This document shows, piece after piece, positions 52,611 to 63,904 of a stretch of DNA of 64,000 nucleotides. The notes beneath the pieces are model-generated. The model was not told where the DNA came from. It searched no databases and saw only the letters and a list, made by a program, of their open reading frames with translations. The position numbers and the translations under genes were made by a program. The stretch covers positions 206,574,750 to 206,638,749 of the forward strand of contig CP136069.1 in NCBI GenBank assembly GCA_032622095.1, given 5' to 3'. Origin of the DNA: Siphonodentalium dalli (lineage: Eukaryota > Mollusca > Scaphopoda > Gadilida > Siphonodentaliidae). Position 1 is the stretch's first letter. Each line of letters starts with the position of its first letter.

Positions 52611-54038
52611 TGTGTAAACAAAAGCTGCTGGTAATCAGCTTGTTGCATGATACTTGCCACACGCGCTATCCATTGGCAGCTGGTCACAGATCATCATCAG
52701 AATCAATAGAAACATGGGGAATGTCAGGTGTCACAGATTACAACATCCTACGGCGTGCATACAATGCTTTCATAAGACTTCTGGACATCGAATATGAGGA
52801 GGCATTTTCTTGTAAAGCATGCGGACCTGACGTTGACTGTGTGGTAATGGACGCCGTTATGATGGGGTGCAGACGAGATCTCGTGACCGAAATACACGAC
52901 CCACAAGCCACAGAGGGAACACACATTAAAGGCAGCAGTAGAAAAGACCGCGTCCTCATCACTAATGTCAAGGCTCGTAGACTTCTTACCAAATATGTTC
53001 ATTTGGAGGGAGGTCGTTACAAAAAATCTCCACCAACAATGAACGACTGTGAATTTCGCCAATTGTGCAGCGAATTGAAATGTTGTAATAGTGTTCAGGT
53101 CCTTGTTCGATCAGCTGGACCACTGTGCCTGCCCCATCTCAGAATTCTACTCGGAGAGTTATCCCGAGGAAGCCCGACATGTGGTATTTTTCAGTTTGGT
53201 GGAGATCCCGATATACCCCGAGACTCTGAAACACATAATCAACGTGCGTGTGAAAGTTGGCGATCCAACTAAGAAAACGTCAATTGGGAATATGTTCAAG
53301 GCATGCCCTTTACTGCAGGATGTATTGCAGCACAAATATACCGAGCTAAGTTTCCCGCCAAATATTCGGGATGTTATTTCGGACATGATATTGTCAGTTG
53401 AAAGGACATACGGACATGATATTCCCGATGAATCGTGTTATCCACCCCCGACAAGAATGCACGAAGAGTTGGAATTTTTCCCGGCGTTTCCGCTTATTAG
53501 AGGGTCCGGACAATATAATGTGGGAACACGAGGCGAGACTGTGACAACTGGATGTAGAAAGCTCACAGAAAGCCACAACAAACTGACACCAGGATTATTC
53601 TCAGTGTTCTGCCCACATGGCATTTGTCTTGGATTCCAGGTCAACATGGCATGTGAATCACCTCAGACAGCCTTTGACATTTTAATGAGAAGGTTTTCAA
53701 AAATTCCAAAGACAATCATATACGATAATTGTTGTAAGTTGCATTTATATGCCTTGCTCAGAGAGCCGGCAAGATTTCGTCATTGCAGATTTTTTGTCGA
53801 CCGTCTTCATTTCCGTGGCCATATTGGGTGCTCACTTGGCTACGACATGGAAACATATAAATCTGACACATCAGTTCGCTCTATCAACAGCCAAGTGGTC
53901 GAACAAGCCAACAGCGGACTGAGACGTATACAAACTCAACTAACATATATGCCACCTAAAAACTTAATGGTACACGCAGCCGTATTTCTTGCACTTCGAA
54001 ACAGGAGGAAGGGTGCATCGATAAAAAAGTTACCATAG
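52610..54038 (+). pseudogene. KDZ/HMGXB3-like transposase, one frameshift
   Basis: The first frame (52610-53272) has YEEAFSCKACGPDVDCVVMD, the Cys-x-x-Cys plus Asp block seen before the catalytic core in Kyakuja-Dileera-Zisupton-type transposases. A frame change at about 53090-53110 leads to the second frame (53091-54038). That frame has FSVFCPHGICLGFQV, IPKTIIYDNCCKLHLYAL, FFVDRLHFRGHIGCSLGYD and SINSQVVEQANSGLRRIQTQ, the conserved CPHG, YDNxC, vDrxHxxxHxxC and NSqxvEQ blocks. These match proteins annotated as HMG domain-containing protein 3-like. Catalytic-type Asp and Glu positions appear kept. The true start may lie later than 52610, because residues 1-30 do not look conserved. A single frameshift suggests a young, recently active copy or a sequencing error. 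Confidence 0.8.
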
Positions 54039-54226
54039 TAGTAGTTCACTCTTGCATATATGTACGCCAGTTGAGTTTGTATGCGCCTAAGACCGCTATT
54101 GACCTGTTCCACAGAACATCTTTAATATTCCATGAGTTGTTAATTTTTTATGAGTATCACATAAAGTGTTTATGGATCTTCTGTGTATAATTATCTAGTG
54201 TTATTTAAATAAAATATTATTATTGC
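54039..54226. other. 3' region of transposase
   Basis: Includes ATAAAATATTATTATTGC and AATAAAATAT at about 54208, a possible polyadenylation signal for the transposase transcript. Confidence 0.35.
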
Positions 54227-54445
54227 AAAATCTTCCGTTGTTTATGAAAAAGAGTCTTTTCAAATGGCCACGCGCAGATCACCACCAGTCGAGCACCAAT
54301 AGGCGTGTCCAAAACCGGCGGTGCAAACATTATCGTATATGTTGGCGAACGCTCATTGGTGCACCGCCGGTTTGGGACACGCCTATTGGTGCTCGACTGG
54401 TGGTGATCTGCGCGTGGTCATTTGAAAAGACTCTTTGTCAAACCA
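54227..54445. repeat. Long near-perfect hairpin inside transposon
   Basis: Arms of about 85 bp: AAAGAGTCTTTTCAAATGRC, ACGCGCAGATCACCACCAGT and CGAGCACCAATAGGCGTGTC are mirrored on the right around a loop with TATCGTATATGTTGGCG. It is probably a nested MITE. Confidence 0.9.
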
Positions 54446-55300
54446 CCGCCTGTTTGTACTGATCCCATATACACACTGCGCGTAATTAATTCTTTAATTT
54501 TATTGACGCCCCTTTGTGTTACTCAATGCCCTAAGCAGCGTAACGCCTGTTTGTACTTATCCCCTATACACACTGCGCGTAATTAATCTCTATTCATTGA
54601 TCGACGCCCCTTTGTGTTACTCATTGCACTAAGTAGCGTAACGCGTGTTTGAGCCACTTTGGAATAATTACATATATGCCTGGTTATGTAAACACACAGT
54701 GGGTATAATAATGAAGCAGAAGGGGAACTTGTCATTGAACAACAATGTCTTCCAAACAACGTCAACGTTATGTACTCGAAACCAAAATAAAGATTATTGA
54801 CATTAACATTTTGAATCTGCATTTTGTTCACGTTTTACAGTATAAACAGTTTAGGAGTGATAACTCTATTTATTAAAACACGTGCTTTTTAGCAGAAATA
54901 TAACTGTCTTTTGTCAGTACTGTTAGTGTTAAATAATTACACTCACTGGCTTTTGTTAAACATGCAATTAGTCGCCATTGTAACAACCTCTATGTGGACA
55001 ACAGATCATGAATAAAGCGTCGGGTTTATTAGTTTCCTAATCGGATTAAGTCTGAACATTGATATAAACTATAGACTACTATAGACTATAGATGCAGGAT
55101 TTACCCACACTGCTTACAAAATTTAAAGTGTCATTTATGGCGTGAATTATGGGAATGTGGGGCAATAACACAACAAGACAAGTGTTATTATAATATTTTA
55201 ATATTCACATTTAATTGAAAAATCACTTTCTTAAAGTAACTTATAGGCCTATTTACCTTTACTTAATCTGGAAGCAGGGGATATTTCAAGTTTCATCTAT
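54446..55300. repeat. Two ~115-bp direct repeats, then unassigned
   Basis: TACTGATCCCATATACACACTGCGC... (54456) recurs as TACTTATCCCCTATACACACTGCGC... (54555), each followed by GACGCCCCTTTGTGTTACTC. The rest up to the transposon end is unassigned. AAACTATAGACTACTATAGA-type sequence lies at about 55065. Confidence 0.65.
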
Positions 55301-55883
55301 TTCATCAGTTTTACCCCGATTTTTGGTTTGCAAAGGGCCATATCCGAGTTTAAGCCCACTTGGATTTGTGAGCTCAAATAAAACAAAGGCCCCCTGGGCC
55401 TAAACGCGGGTCAGTACGGTAGTAGTCTGATCCTCCCTCATGTATACAATGGTAGCTACCAGTCACAGCCAATTTAGAATATGATCTTGTTAATTATGCT
55501 TGTATCCATTATATCATTTATATCTCGATGTGCTGTGTTTATCTATACAATTAACCCTAGCATTACAATCACTGGGGAAAGGAAGATTGTCATAGATTTG
55601 GGAATACATATAACAATAAATATACTATCTTCTGTACTATCGGACACATCACAATATTCACCATTTGGGAACTTCAATCTGAGTCTATGTCTCCCATAGC
55701 AGTGGAGGCCATGCAGAATGTGGTCCCCAGAGGGTGAATTTGGTGATGTTAGCCCACTGTGTGGGATATCATCACTAAATTCACCCTCTGGGGACCTCAT
55801 TCTGCAAATGACAGGCACACTAAACTCAGACTTGGTCCTGTGCTGTATCATATATTCTATAATAAAGATACTTTTGAACAAAT

Positions 55884-56020
55884 ATGAGGCCTAGGCAGAA
55901 TGAGGTCCCCAGAAGGTGAATATAGTAGTGGTAGCCCTCTGTGATGGGTATTGTCATTAAATTCACCATCTGGGGACCTCATTCCATAAATGTCCAGCAC
56001 CTTATTCTCAGGCCTGCCCG
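55884..56020. repeat. Single family B hairpin
   Basis: One hairpin with AATGAGGTCCCCAGAAGG and CTGGGGACCTCATTCC and a TTCTCAGGCCTGCC end. It is a partial family B copy lying about 55 bp outside the hAT element. Confidence 0.75.
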
Positions 56021-56507
56021 GGGACCACATAGAGGAATTGATGTCTGCTATAGAATTGGAATATAACTGTATACAACAGGGATGTAAGTAGAAATGTTCA
56101 AAAAACCTGAAATCATCTGCCAACGGCAGATGTTCTCGGCCAAAGGCCGAGAGGGGAGGGTGCGGGAGTGGGTGTCCCCCTCCCGCTAAAGGGGGGTTTG
56201 GGGGTCCTCCCCCGAGAAAATTTTGAAAATTAGATGCTCTGAGAATGCATCTGGTGGCTTCCTGGGCTCATTTACTGAGAAAAATTTAAGTTAAAGACAT
56301 GATGAAACATAGTTATTAGTAGTATTAGTATAGTATAACTGTATTAATGACTTACATTGTAAATTTATCCTGATGAATTCTATTGATAGTTAAATGTTCA
56401 TGAGCCACTATGAACGAACACATTCTCTCCAATTGTCTTTGAACTGATTTTATGGTTGTGCAGAGAAGTTAAGAAATTATTTACAGCATCTTAGAGCACA
56501 CTACCAG

Positions 56508-58905
56508 TATGTACATTGTTTTTCTCTATTAACAAGTGTGTATTAACCTCTATTAACCAGTGTGTATTAACCTCTATTAACCAGTGTGTATTAACCTCTA
56601 TTAACCAGTGTGTATTAACCTCTATTAACCAGTGTGTATTAACCTCTATTAACCAGTGTGTATTAACCTCTATTAACCAGTGTGTATTAACCTCTATTAA
56701 CAAGTGTGTATTAACCTCTATTAACCAGTATGTACATTGTTTTTCTCTATTAACAAGTGTGTATTAACCTCTATTAACCAGTGTGTATTAACCTCTATTA
56801 ACCAGTGTGTATTAACCTCTATTAACCAGTGTGTATTAACCTCTATTAACCAGTGTGTATTAACCTCTATTAACCAGTGTGTATTAACCTCTATTAACCA
56901 GTGTGTATTAACCTCTATTAACCAGTGTGTATTAACCTCTATTAACCAGTGTGTATTAACCTCTATTAACCAGTGTGTATTAACCTCTATTAACCAGTGT
57001 GTATTAACCTCTATTAACCAGTGTGTATTAACCTCTATTAACCAGTGTGTATTAACCTATATTAACCAGTGTGTATTAACCTCTATTAACCAGTGTGTAT
57101 TAACCTCTATTAACCAGTATGTACATTGTTTTTCTCTATTAACAAGTGTGTATTAACCTCTATTAACCAGTGTGTATTAACCTCTATTAACCAGTGTGTA
57201 TTAACCTCTATTAACCAGTGTGTATTAACCTCTATTAACCAGTATGTACATTGTTTTTCTCTATTAACAAGTGTGTATTAACCTCTATTAACCAGTGTGT
57301 ATTAACCTCTATTAACCAGTGTGTATTAACCTCTATTAACCAGTGTGTATTAACCTCTATTAACCAGTGTGTATTAACCTCTATTAACCAGTGTGTATTA
57401 ACCTCTATTAACCAGTGTGTATTAACCTCTATTAACCAGTGTGTATTAACCTCTATTAACCAGTGTGTATTAACCTCTATTAACCAGTGTGTATTAACCT
57501 CTATTAACCAGTGTATTAACCTCTATTAACCAGTGTGTATTAACCTATATTAACCAGTGTGTATTAACCTCTATTAACCAGTGTGTATTAACCTCTATTA
57601 ACCAGTATGTACATTGTTTTTCTCTATTAACAAGTGTGTATTAACCTCTATTAACCAGTGTGTATTAACCTCTATTAACCAGTGTGTATTAACCTCTATT
57701 AACCAGTGTGTATTAACCTCTATTAACCAGTGTGTATTAACCTCTATTAACCAGTGTGTATTAACCTCTATTAACCAGTGTGTATTAACCTCTATTAACC
57801 AGTGTGTATTAACCTCTATTAACCAGTGTGTATTAACCTCTATTAACCAGTGTGTATTAACCTCTATTAACCAGTGTGTATTAACCTCTATTAACCAGTG
57901 TGTATTAACCTCTATTAACCAGTGTGTACATTGTTTTTCTCTATTAACAAGTGTGTATTAACCTCTATTAACCAGTGTGTATTAACCTCTATTAACCAGT
58001 GTGTATTAACCTCTATTAACCAGTGTGTATTAACCTCTATTAACCAGTGTGTATTAACCTCTATTAACCAGTGTGTATTAACCTCTATTAACCAGTGTGT
58101 ATTAACCTCTATTAACCAGTGTGTATTAACCTCTATTAACCAGTGTGTATTAACCTCTATTAACCAGTGTGTATTAACCTCTATTAACCAGTGTGTATTA
58201 ACCTCTATTAACCAGTGTGTATTAACCTCTATTAACCAGTGTGTATTAACCTCTATTAACCAGTGTGTATTAACCTCTATTAACCAGTGTGTATTAACCT
58301 CTATTAACCAGTGTGTATTAACCTCTATTAACCAGTGTGTATTAACCTCTATTAACCAGTGTGTATTAACCTCTATTAACCAGTGTGTATTAACCTCTAT
58401 TAACCAGTGTGTATTAACCTCTATTAACCAGTGTGTATTAACCTCTATTAACCAGTGTGTATTAACCTCTATTAACCAGTGTGTATTAACCTCTATTAAC
58501 CAGTGTGTATTAACCTCTATTAACCAGTGTGTATTAACCTCTATTAACCAGTGTGTATTAACCTCTATTAACCAGTGTGTATTAACCTCTATTAACCAGT
58601 GTGTATTAACCTCTATTAACCAGTGTGTATTAACCTCTATTAACCAGTGTGTATTAACCTCTATTAACCAGTGTGTATTAACCTCTATTAACCAGTGTGT
58701 ATTAACCTCTATTAACCAGTGTGTATTAACCTCTATTAACCAGTGTGTATTAACCTCTATTAACCAGTGTGTATTAACCTCTATTAACCAGTGTGTATTA
58801 ACCTCTATTAACCAGTGTGTATTAACCTCTATTAACCAGTGTGTATTAACCTCTATTAACCAGTATGTATTAACCTCTATTAACCAGTGTGTATTAACAA
58901 GTTAA
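56508..58905. repeat. 24-bp minisatellite inside hAT element, about 95-100 units
   Basis: The unit TGTGTATTAACCTCTATTAACCAG (24 bp) is nearly invariant. The array is punctuated six times (about 56508, 56728, 57118, 57242, 57606, 57927) by a variant containing GTACATTGTTTTTCTC and AACAAG. The last ~38 units (57957-58870) run without interruption. The 24-bp period keeps frames open (VLTSINQC repeats on plus, HWLIEVNT on minus); these are not genes. Confidence 0.96.
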
Positions 58906-58920
58906 TATTCACAAAAGAAT

Positions 58921-61787
58921 TTAATGTTTCTTTGCTTTCTTTGCAACACTATGCTGTGCATTCTCCAGCACATAGTTATATTTCCTGGAATTTTTTAGTA
59001 GAGACTTCTTGGCTTTATTTGCTAAAACATGCACTACCTTCTGCTTCTTGTTCTGTTTTGCAGAACCACCAGTTAGTTTTCTTTTTCTTGTTTTCTGAGA
59101 ATTTTTATTTTCCTTGTTTTTATTGAGCGACTGCTTTCTTGCATGCCTTCCATAAGCAGTTTGCATATGGACATGGTAGATTAATGATTTATCTACCGAA
59201 GATCGAAGATGGTCATCTCTATGGAATTTCTCTATAGAAGTTTGGTTTCTGGATGTTAGGTCGTATTTTATTGTCTGCATTGCTGCATATGTATCCACAG
59301 CCATTCTGTTTGATCTTTTAGAAATTATATCGTTCATGATGCTGAAGGATTGCTCTACTCTGGGTCCTGTAAAAATTGAAAGGCATGCCTTGACAACCTT
59401 ACCCAGTAAGGGGTAGTCCTTCCTTAGTACCTTTGACCACCATTCATCGAACCTCATTCCATCTTCAAAGGTAGCAAGACAAGGATCCAGATGAATTCTC
59501 CGGCATTCTAGGTCATATCTATCAAAATCTTCGTTGGTGATGTTAGGAAATACATTTTTAAGGGCCTCCAGGAGCGACTGGGTAACACTATGGCCAATAG
59601 CTCGTGGGTCGATACTAGATAGATGTCGCAGAACTCCATTCTTAAGAGGTAGCTTCGTTTGCATGTAAGTTGCCGTCTCAATATATGCTGATGACATCTT
59701 CTCCAGGAAATGATTCTTTTCATCGACGTCAAGTTCATGAAGAATTTTCTTTGCCTTGTCCCCAATAAACGTGTGCTTCTTTTTGAGATGGAACTGTTTG
59801 AAATGAAATTGATAAATGATGGTAAATAATATGTTCATACTATACTGGTATTAAGTGCAACATTAACATGTACTGTTTTGATTAGCTAGACAGTATTAGT
59901 ACACGTATGTGCATTAATATAATGAGGGTACCAATTGAAAAATAAAAAAAAAATTATTGTCTGAAAGAATTTTCAGAACTCAATAACTTTGATGAAATAA
60001 TCAATTACCAGGTAACTAATCATATGATTAATAGAAATTTAAATTTATAATAACGTACTGGTATGATTTCTATAAAAACTGATGTGTTTTGATTGAATGA
60101 TTGTAAATAGCCCTGCAAACTGAAATTGATTAGGATCTAATTATTTTAAAATAATTTAACAGTACTTACAGTCGGTTTGCCTAAGTCTATAGATGCTAGA
60201 TCATGCGAACTCAATTCTCTGATGCATTCAACTTTCAGGAAGCAAGCAAGGAAGTTCTGGAACAGATCTGTAATTTTGTCATGGAGTCTGTGCACCATAG
60301 GCTCCTTCATTTCGAATGTCAACACAAATGATTTGAATATGGGCAGCAAAGACGTATAGAGATGCATGCACATGAGGGTCAATTTCTGCTCGAAGAATAC
60401 TTTTCCAACAAGCCGCCGCTTCCTTTTCCTCCCATCATCAGTTAGTTTCTTCACTTCCATTACCTTCACGATTTCAAAGTACCTGTTTTTTCTTTTGACA
60501 AGGCTGTGAAAACATCCAAGAATACTTCCTTATAAACACCCCTTTCTCCTTTGGACAGCCAGCAATAATAATATAGGATGAATGCATTGAACAGCTGCTC
60601 GTTACGAATTGTCACATCAAATGCAGACAACCACCTGTGATGAATTCTTTCTGTTGGAACCTGATATTGTATGCCAATCATTTTACACAGCTCTTCTAGG
60701 TAGTCACGTGATTCGGGACTGTAACGAAAATCTGTGAAGATATCGTCATCAAATTTCTCGATGTGTTTGTCAAACGGCTTGCAGAATTTCTTGACACAGT
60801 TATGTATGTGATGGCAGATATCACCATCTATATCAAGAAGTGTTGGTATTTCCTGTCGTAGTTTCGCCTCAAACCCATTCACACGTCCTCTCATATAGTT
60901 TGTTGAGTCTGAGAGACTTGATATTAGATTGTCCTTTGGAATGTCATCATTTTCTAGAAGGTCACTAACAATACAATAGACTGTAGATGCATTCACCGTT
61001 GTCATAGATATAGATGCATAGTGTTCCACGACGCTCATTTGGTGCAGTTCACTGAAGTAGCAGACGAGAATGTTCAAAACACGCTCTTTGTTCGCTTTGC
61101 TTGTACATTCATCCAAGTTTATGGAAAACGGAGTATCTCGCAAACAGTTGACAACTCTCTTCCTGGTCACAGCAGCCAAACCTTCCTTCATTTTATAAGT
61201 TGCTGTTTGGCGTTCCATCTTCATATGTTCAAGAACTTTTTTATCTTTGCCGAGTTCCTGTGCCAATTTTATTATATGTGGTACTGATGAGAGTGGGAGG
61301 GAATTTTCCGCTATAAAACTACACACAAGTGCCTCGAAATGTGACACCCTGTCAGTAAAGTTGACAATTGGCAACGGTTTTGGTTCTATACTATCACCTG
61401 GAACAATAACATTTGGTGGAGCCCATATGCAGCTTTCACTGTCGAGTTTGACTTTAATGAACTGGATTCCAACACTGCCCCCTGTTCCAACATTGTTGTA
61501 TTTGAGAAAACACTAGGTAGGGTCTGGTTGGACATGCACGTTTTTCTACTCGTAGTATGCTTCTCACATTTTGAATGATTTTGAAGTGCTTTTTTCCCGG
61601 ACGATCCATATTTCACATGATCACCACAATAATTACATTGTACTTTGCCAGGAATGTTTATTTTCCGGATATAATCTGAGAACAAGTCACCGTGAATATC
61701 CTTTTCTTCTAACCAACTCCATTTGAATTTGTTCTTTAAACCCGCATCCAACTCGCTGACTGGGGAATCCCGATTGAGAACACTCAT
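58921..61787 (-). pseudogene. hAT-family transposase, two exons, two frameshifts
   Basis: Exon 1 starts at 61787 (MSVLNRDSPVSELDAG). It carries a BED-type zinc finger VQCNYCGDHVKYGSSGKKAL...NHSKCEKH at about residues 45-75. Catalytic-core blocks follow: FSINLDECTSKANKERVLNI, LISSLSDSTNYMRG and ERIHHRWLSAFDV. It ends at a GTAAGT donor (60170). Exon 2 (58921-59793) follows a TTTCAAACAG acceptor. It holds the C-terminal dimerisation region TGPRVEQSFSIMNDIISKRS and a very basic tail with TRKRKLTGGSAKQNKKQKVV. The 376-bp intron keeps phase. Frame breaks lie at about 61440-61500 and in an A-rich run at about 60485, so this copy cannot make a full protein, yet all domains are present in order. Confidence 0.9.
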
Positions 61788-62061
61788 TGTTGTTTTTGTA
61801 AAGCTATTGAAAGTTGAACAAAAGAATTTACCGAGCGCGAAGTCGGAACAGTAAACACAAAAGCACGAGGTTCTAAATGGCACATCAATATTACGGAATA
61901 CTTTTAAGAGCGGAAACGGAACGAATCGCCAACATTCGGCGGAAAACGAAACATCGCTGAGCAAATTTAAAGTAAAAAATCGGAAAATAAAAACGGAAGC
62001 AGGAACGGAACGAAAAACCGGAAATCCGGTAAAAACTGGAAAACTTACATCCCTGATACAA

Positions 62062-63660
62062 ACTCTTACCATTCAATGATATGTTACACTGACAGGTATT
62101 CCTATCACCCTGTATTGGTGTCTGAGAATCGAGATAGAACTGAATACAAACTATTACCATTTGAGTATATGTTACACCTTTGTCCCTGTAATCATCACTT
62201 ACTGTAACGTGGAAGGGTAGGGGGTCTTAAATGATATTTAAGACTGATAAGTGATATAGGTCGAGCGGATTTATGATGTTCCCAACCCGTTACAAATTTA
62301 ATAGAGCGCCTTAATTGACCGTTCTTGGGTACTAGATCCGGACTTGTCTTGAGTTCCTGTTGGGGCGCGTGATCAATCAACGTGACTAGATATGAAAATG
62401 AAATGCTCCAATTTATTGGATAACAATAACATGTCGAATTGTAGTATCATATTCATAGGCCATTGGTATAGTTATTGTAGTTATTGCATATGTTGGAGGT
62501 ATGCCTCTGGATAGACTGGGCGTTCACTTGAGTCTTGGCTTGTTTATTCAATTAATCTCCGTTATTCATCACCTTTCTACTAGATAGCACCTTAGATTGT
62601 AAATCCGTATCACGGTCACCAACATCTATTCAAAAATTACTTCCGGTTGACTGATCCCCAAATGTGGGTAGTAGTGGCTTAAATACTACTACCCACAACT
62701 ACCTACAAAATACCCACAAGTGAACATGCAGTGCTACCCACAAATCATACCTTACCTACAACTGCTAACTACAAGGTAGTTTGACGAGCGCTGTTGACAG
62801 CGATGGGCGGGGCTACGAAGGAATCCGCCAATCGCGCAACAGTGCTCGCTGACATGTAAACAAATGAGGTGAATGAAGTGATGAAAACAATGAATAAATA
62901 TCGCGATATCGTGCTATTAATTACATGAAATGGGTTATTTATACATAGCACGGATGGGTTATGAGATGATACAAACATAGAAGTGATTTAATTTATGCTA
63001 TTTACGGAATAATGTATGTTTTGACGCGATAGAAGTGGACGAACTTTTACAAATGTACGGAAAGCCGCGAATGTACCGATGAATTATATAAATAAAAGTA
63101 TGGAACAAATCAATGTTAAAACATGAGAAATACAATAATACGTAATGCATAATAACCGAAGAGAGTGCCTGTAGCTATGCTACATCACCAATCGCGAATA
63201 TGTTACACCTTTGTCCCTGTAATCATAGCTTACCAATCGTGGATATGTTACACCGACAGGTATTCCTTTCTCCTTGTATTCATCGCGATCTATCATCGAG
63301 TCCCACAACTTACACAGCATTCGACTCTTTTCATCAAAGATTGGAATCATATCTGAAAATTAGATGGATTAATTGTCAAATTATGTTTATTATAATTGTA
63401 CATGTATATACTTTGCAGTTTTAGAGAGGTCAATTTATTAGGGATACGTGGATTGTTATCGCGTCAACCAGTCATTTTTCGAAAGGCACAATGTTATGTG
63501 TGGGCTTCCCCACAAATATGTCATCAATGGTGTTTATCGTAAGACACCTATTGCATTCGTAGCCAGCATTTCAAATTAGTGCTATACAGTATTTTGATTA
63601 ATCGTCAACAATGCGGTATGAAAACCAATATTATCTTACACTGCCCACAATATTTTCTAA
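62062..63660. other. No gene recognised; short direct repeats
   Basis: TATGTTACACCTTTGTCCCT + GTAATCAT occurs at about 62168 and 63199, and TATGTTACAC(T/C)GACAGGTAT + TCCT at about 62080 and 63245. The piece around the hAT insertion therefore has a diverged partner 1.1 kb away. CTACCCACAA-type motifs cluster at 62660-62765. No ORF has a recognisable domain. Confidence 0.45.
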
Positions 63661-63666
63661 ACGGTA

Positions 63667-63774
63667 CAGTAATGCCCTAATTAATCGACTCCCTAACCAC
63701 AGCAGAATTATGGGTAACTTTTCAGGATTTAGTTGGAGATATGGCTTGTTGCCATTCATCGGAAAGCATTACTG
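63667..63774. mobile_element. Foldback family C, copy 3, internally deleted (108 bp)
   Basis: TA-flanked (63665-63666, 63775-63776), starting CAGTAATGCCCTAATTAATC and ending ...GGAAAGCATTACTG. It keeps the left arm and only the last ~8 bp of the right arm, so nearly all of the right arm has been lost while the termini survive. Confidence 0.85.
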
Positions 63775-63904
63775 TATATCGGCATTTCAATAATATTGCG
63801 ACAATCAAACCAACCAAACATTCTCATGTAAACGATTTATCTCCGTTTAAATGTTATGACATTTTGTCTATCGACGCATATCTTCCAGATACAGCACAGA
63901 ACCG

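Larger units (their letters stand above)
51006..55421. mobile_element. KDZ/HMGXB3-like transposon with TACCGTA ends
   Basis: Termini TACCGTATTGACCCG and inverted ...CGGGTCAGTACGGTA. Subterminal copies of CG(T/A)GTTTAGGCCCA lie at about 51036 and 51090, and reversed ones near 55340 and 55400. It holds two divergent coding regions starting near 52610 and a large hairpin at 54227-54445. No duplication was found right at these ends. Confidence 0.75.
50695..55646. mobile_element. Outer inserted element, 4952 bp, 4-bp TSD
   Basis: CATC is duplicated at 50691-50694 and 55647-55650, inside family B copy 5. The ends are TGTCCCGATA and inverted ...TATCGGACA (short and imperfect). It encloses the TACCGTA-ended element at 51006-55421. 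TGT...ACA ends with a 4-bp duplication fit several superfamilies, Ginger among them, but no matching transposase or integrase was recognised outside the inner element. The enclosed gene may belong to either layer. Confidence 0.75.
50419..55830. mobile_element. Palindromic family B, copy 5, split by a 4.95-kb insertion
   Basis: The left half (50419-50694) has the outer end CCAAGTCTGAGTTTAGTGTG and first hairpin and stops at ...GGGTGTACATC. The right half resumes at 55647 (CATCACAATATTCACC...) with the second hairpin and the inverted end ...CTCAGACTTGG. Copy 1 shows the uninterrupted join. Confidence 0.88.
56077..62055 (-). mobile_element. hAT transposon, 5979 bp
   Basis: Terminal inverted repeats CAGGGATGTAAGT at 56077 and ACTTACATCCCTG ending at 62055. 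ATACAA is repeated directly at both borders (56071-56076, 62056-62061), a 6-bp duplication rather than the classical 8. Inside, a BED-finger hAT transposase lies on minus and a long minisatellite lies beyond its 3' end. The left end carries a C/G-run block (CTCGGCCAAAGGCCGAG and GGTGTCCCCCTCCCGC). The right end carries clustered CGGAA(A)CGGAACG motifs. Confidence 0.9.

Noticed and set aside
27955-56123. ORFs with SPEGEFSD/PSGDLIL peptides
   Set aside because: They are read through the family B hairpins in several places; the shared peptide comes from the repeat, not from a gene family.
56508-58905. Long Ser/Asn-rich protein (up to 327 codons) and telomere-like TTAACC repeat
   Set aside because: The frame stays open only because 24 is a multiple of three. 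The unit is not a known telomere repeat and lies inside a hAT element.
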